A stretch of 64,000 bases of DNA from Toxorhynchites rutilus septentrionalis (taxonomy: Eukaryota; Arthropoda; Insecta; Diptera; Culicidae): NCBI RefSeq assembly GCF_029784135.1, contig NC_073746.1, positions 114,698,035 through 114,762,034 on the forward strand, read 5' to 3'. The notes under the pieces were generated by a model. That model was not told where the DNA came from. It did not search any database and saw nothing but the letters and a program-made list of their open reading frames with translations. Made by a program: the position numbers and the translations under genes. Every line of letters starts with the position of its first letter. Position 1 is the first letter of the stretch. This document shows positions 59,703 through 64,000 of the stretch, in pieces.

Positions 59703-60667
59703 GGGTAAATGATCTTGGTTTGTCCAGTCGAAAATATGATCATGGTTTGCCCACTTTTTTGAATGCTCTAATTCAGCGCTCCTGTGTCAAATAAGGCCTT
59801 CGAATGTTTCGAAACATATAAATGAAATTGCCTTTTACATGATTTATAGTAGTTTGATAGTATATTTTTACGAAATCACATGTTTTAAAGGATTGCAAAA
59901 TACACCTTCTATTTGTGTCAATGCGCCCCTCATTCGAGCTAACTTTTAATAGATCACCAGATGATTATTTGTCACGTATTCAGACCTTTTCTGGATTACA
60001 ACACTTATAAATATTGTAAACATCATGCTTGCTCACCATTTGTATCGGATTTACATAGCTAACCATTAAATTAACGCATTTTGATGAACTCAATTCTGAT
60101 CATGAGTTGTCCAATTCAATAATGTTGTTTTGTCCACATGATTTCTATGGCAACCGCTTGGCGCGCTGCAGTTTGTTTATGTTTGTTTATGGTGTGCTTC
60201 GCGCATAGCAGAAGTATGGTTTTTCTGTGTTGATTGTGTTGAGGTGAACACTTCTAAAATGCCCAAGAAAAGGCAATATTCTGCAGAAAGCCTAAATTAT
60301 GAATGAATCAATATGATGACAGTAAACTCAAGCAATGATAAATGCAACATCTAATTGTGAATTCGAATGTTTTCATTCAAAAATGGAGATTTCTAAAACC
60401 GGACAAACCATGATCATTTTTTTGGGCAAACCATGATCAGAGGTGGTCAAACCATGATCATAATTCTTCTTTAAGGAAAATCGTTAAAAAATATAAAAAT
60501 TTGAATAATTTCAACACCTTATAGTAGTATTAGCAACTAGAGACTTGGGGCTTTTCAACAAACCCAAACTCGTATCGATTATGTGTGATTTTCATGAAGA
60601 AAAATCGATTTGCATTTACTAGTTGCGTAAAAACACCCCAAATTGGACAAACCAAGATCATTTACCC
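59703..60667. mobile_element. 965-bp pogo-derived MITE
   Basis: Perfect inverted ends of about 24 bp (gggtaaatgatcttggtttg and on; 60644-60667 is the inverse), with TA on both sides (59701-59702 and 60668-60669). Variants of the phrase aaaccatgatca recur inside near both ends (59740-59756, 60404-60460), which may be extra binding sites. It retains a scrap of transposase start at 60259-60306, so it probably arose by internal deletion of a pogo-like element. Confidence 0.82.
60259..60306 (+). pseudogene. N-terminal scrap of a pogo/pipsqueak-type transposase
   Basis: Fifteen codons read MPKKRQYSAESLNYE before a stop. The opening is typical of pogo/Tigger or pipsqueak-type DNA-binding proteins, which start with a short basic stretch and then Y-S-x-E-x-L. 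Everything downstream is lost or scrambled. The similarity is short, so the family is inferred. Confidence 0.45.
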
Positions 60668-60703
60668 TAGTCGTGATAACGTTGTTGGTGAATTGCCTTA
60701 GAG

Positions 60704-60764
60704 TTTGAAATTGAAACAAAACATCTTTGATCTTTTCACCCTAGTATTATTTTTATATTGAAAT
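60704..60764. repeat. 60-bp direct repeat, first copy
   Basis: Closely matches 61902-61963 (gaaacaaaacatctttgatc, then ctagtattattttt). It lies about 1.2 kb upstream of its partner in the same orientation. It could be a local duplication or part of an unrecognised interspersed repeat. Confidence 0.75.
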
Positions 60765-61220
60765 CGTTCTGATGCAAAACAATCTTTTAGAACGATTCGT
60801 AGCTTTCTCTATTCAATAAAGAACTCTCCTCCATTTGAACTAAAATAAAATTATTGAGTGGGAATACAGTTTCCCGAAGAACCAAAGATATTTGAGGTAA
60901 TAAAAAAATAATTTTCAAGACTCTTTTTTAATTTATGCAGAAACAAAATCATACTAAGTAAGACTATATTCGATTTTTTTCGTTTCGAGCAAGAATTGCG
61001 ATGTTTCACATTTTCACGAATCCTCCTTCAGTAGCAGTTTTTTGAGATTTGTGACAGTTTGCACTGTTTAGGTAAGAAAAGTAAATAACGACGTAACTTA
61101 TTTTTCTTCGAAAGGCAAAATTTATACGCATAATCAAATCTAGCAAAGCTCTACGAAAAAAAACGATATCATGTTTTTATGAGGCTTAGAGCACCAAAAA
61201 CCAATCTTATGTTTTGCACC
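60765..61220. other. no recognised gene
   Basis: AT-rich sequence between two repeats; nothing recognised. Confidence 0.35.
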
Positions 61221-61478
61221 AATTGAGGGGCTTAGAATGAAAGGGGTGTAAGTGATTTGATCGATTACATCGACTCTCTCTTTTGGTCATAGCTTAGCTG
61301 CAAATATATTCCCAGCTGTATTTGACAATGTGGAAGATAGGTCAGAACCTCACCTATCAGATTCTATAGCAAACTTAAATTGGAACGTTATTGCAATTGA
61401 GTTATTAACTAATAATAGAGTTGATGAAGAGAAATCGATCAAGTCACTTGCACCCCTTGCATTCTAAGCCCCTCAATT
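61221..61478. mobile_element. 258-bp MITE
   Basis: Inverted ends of about 45 bp (aattgaggggcttagaatga at left; its inverse at 61459-61478), differing at a few positions. The interior matches 28010-28203. The palindromic AATT at each edge hides the exact target duplication. No coding capacity. Confidence 0.85.
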
Positions 61479-61901
61479 CATTTCCTACATCAGCACTCCA
61501 GAGTATAAGATGTCAGAAGTTAAACTAAATTGATTCATGTCATGATAAATAATACTGAACTGTAAATAACACGAATCTCAAACCAAATTTATTCATATTG
61601 TTACAGTAAAAAAGTCGAATTATCTAATGAAGTCGTCAGATGGCACCATACGCGTACAATCGATGACATTGAACAACAGATTATCATTTTCCGTTCTCTC
61701 TAACTCGTGTCGTTTTAATTCGAAAGATATAATTTCTCTCCTAAGACAGAATGAAAAACATCGATTTTTATGCACAAATATTGCCTGCTAATGTATCAAG
61801 CTGACATAAGTATATCTGATTTTTTTCCAAAATCGTATCCGCCATGATGTTTTTGTTCCATCTTGGTTGTGGAAAATGTTTACACCCGTGACAACTCGAT
61901 T

Positions 61902-61963
61902 TAAGGGTTGTAATCGAAACAAAACATCTTTGATCTTTTCGCCCTAGTATTATTTTTCTCATT
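61902..61963. repeat. 60-bp direct repeat, second copy
   Basis: Partner of 60704-60764; see there. Confidence 0.75.
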
Positions 61964-64000
61964 GAATCTTTCTGTTTATATTTCTGCTACAAGTTGATTG
62001 AAAGAGAAACTGAATGGTGGTATGAACCTAAATAGAATGAAGAAGTCCTCATCGATTGCTGGTTTCTATCAGTAAACTCTCCCCCATTTCTGTAATCTAT
62101 TGATTAACCGCCAATATGCGTGATGAACTATAATTTCACCGAAGCGAAAATCAATTACATTTCGTAACCGTCTTCGGGGAATGTGGTTGGAAACGTCTCA
62201 ATCTTTTTCGCCGACATATAAACAATTTAATCACGCCACCCGTTGGTTGGAATGGTTACAAGTTACGATGAGAGTAGTCAATTAAATCGCAATCGATTCC
62301 TGGTGCGGTAGCCTTCTTTCTTAATTAGACTAATCGACGCGGCATGATTACAACGAAAGCACCATATTCCGTACATGGTACGAACGTAGTTCCGATTCAT
62401 CCGGGCCGCTTTTTCGCTTATCAGTTTTTTATACGTGATCTAGGTCGCATATACACTTTACCAGAGGCGGTCAGGCAATAATGGGCTTCAACCTGTCGAT
62501 GCCGGTATTCGTTCGAGATCCGAGCAAACTTTATGGAACTGTTAATATTCATGTAGGTACACAGGTATGAAGGTTTTTCAAGAAAACAGTGAAGCAACAT
62601 TGAACGCGTTCGTACGTATCACTTGCGATGCCAACAACCTGCATACTTCATGTACGAAAAATAAACTACATCATGCTGAACTAGTTTTGCTGCTTGTCAT
62701 CGGGCGGGAATTTATTGAAGAAAATACACCATCAGAACCGCTGTATGTTCAATCTACTGTACACAGGTCGAAACATAAAAAAGGAAAGAAAAACAACCCC
62801 GATAACAACACACGTACGTGAAATCAAGAAAGTATGAATTGACCCCAATTTTCTTTCCATCAGCTCGTTTTTAAGCGCTATGTACACATCATGCTCTCGC
62901 CGCCGCCGCCGCTACTGATAAATTATTTCCGATATTACCGCCCTGGGAGGGAATTTGGTAACGATGAGGAATTCGAGCGGTCATTCATTGGTTAAAAATT
63001 GCAAGGCTTTTAGCCTTGTTCGAAAATAAAGAAAGCTGCTGACGATGGAGTGAACGGTTTGCCTTTTGTTATATTTCATGTTTCGCATGTTTCGCCCTCC
63101 TGCCAGATGTTAACTTTACGTGTGTTGCATTTTAACTTTGCAAGCCACGGCATCTAGTTGCTCGAATCACCGAAAATTGCACAACGAGAATGATTTGCTA
63201 GTCCCAAGCGTCATTCTGTGTGTTCTTTGTGCAATTTGGTTGGTTCAGGTCAATCACGGAGAGCAACTACGAATTGTACAGTCTACCCAAGCTCAAGCTC
63301 AAGCAAGCCACGGCATCTAGTTGTTTGCGGTGTCACCATTCGCATCTATGTTCTGTATCCCGTACGAATTGTGGAAGTAATAACGAATAACTTCAAACAA
63401 GCATTTCTCAAATCTTGTCATTTCATACCTATTTTTTTCATTATTTTATATTTTCTCAATCGCTGTTATTGTTTTGGTTTTTTTCGCATATAATTTTCCA
63501 CTAGCGTAAACATCCAATTAATTCAGCGCAAAAAAGTCCACATTCAGCGCTATTGTACATCGGCTTTGATTAAAAAGCAGGTGCAAGGAGGTGAAAAGTT
63601 GAAAGACCTCTTTTTCTTTCGCGAGAAACAGAGGGCGTTGTGACATCGTACATGAAATGATTGTCCCTTTCCTTTTTTTTACTTGATGTATTCAACAGAG
63701 CAAACAATTTTGGAGTGAGATTTAATTGGTTGTTAGATGAGGATGGAAAGAAACTACAGATAGTTGAATCTGTTTTGGAAATGGAACGATTTCTGGCATA
63801 TTGTCAAGTGTATTCGGGTATATTCATAACGATTGAGCTATGAATTAATAACTTTTTATACATTAAGAACAGATTCAGTTTTTTTTATACTCCTAATTAT
63901 TATGAAATCAACGAGTGCGCGAAACCGTCCATCCCAAGCCCATTCACTGTCGCTAATTTGCGTCAATTTGGCGCACGATTTGCTTATGTGACAATTGTGG
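61964..64000. other. no recognised gene
   Basis: Less AT-rich, low-repeat sequence. Short frames only (for example 62567-62821 and 63218-63493, plus strand), without recognisable domains. A short duplicated phrase gcaagccacggcatctagtt occurs at 63139 and 63303. Probably single-copy DNA. Confidence 0.4.

Overview
This is eukaryotic DNA, most likely from a dipteran with a large, repeat-rich genome and probably a mosquito. The reasons are: no bacterial gene organisation; AT-rich sequence with many homopolymer runs; two Tc1-type transposons with D37E catalytic spacing, a family described mainly from mosquitoes; mariner elements with D34D and D41D spacing; RNase H-bearing non-LTR retrotransposons; tRNA-derived SINEs; and non-autonomous Helitron-like elements. 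I recognise no host protein-coding gene. The window reads as intergenic or intronic DNA filled with nested transposable elements. The species call is inference.

Layout. 1-1.2 kb: nothing recognised. 1.2-2.5 kb: a D37E Tc1-type element with a damaged transposase. 2.5-7.4 kb: long inverted-repeat (foldback) elements around a broken D41D mariner. 9.3-10.3 kb: a Helitron-like element built from ~143-bp tandem repeats. 11.4-13.1 kb: pogo-like miniature elements. 13.8-17.1 kb: a foldback element split by a second Helitron-like element. 17.1-20.8 kb: mostly single-copy-looking DNA. 20.8-21.3, 29.9-31.9 and 44.4-49.0 kb: three copies of one LINE family, the last with target-site duplications. 21.9-23.1, 42.3-43.3 and 52.2-57.5 kb: a dispersed repeat family (called D here) marked by short palindromes. 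23.6 and 32.1 kb: two SINEs with target-site duplications. 34.4-38.6 kb: a nested block in which a relic with piggyBac-like ends holds a mariner and a foldback element, and the foldback holds an internally deleted D41D mariner. 58.3-59.6 kb: a D37E element with perfect 27-bp inverted ends and an uninterrupted 336-residue transposase, the best candidate for a recently active gene. 59.7-61.5 kb: two more miniature elements.

The protein-coding content is therefore transposases and LINE proteins. Only the 58.5-59.5 kb transposase looks functional; the others carry nonsense mutations, frameshifts or deletions. The miniature and foldback elements lack coding capacity and would depend on transposases supplied elsewhere. 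The most informative observations are the intact D37E element, a 253-bp duplication of LINE coding sequence into its own 3' region, Helitron-like insertions whose boundaries are confirmed by empty sites within this window, and the stacked long inverted repeats.
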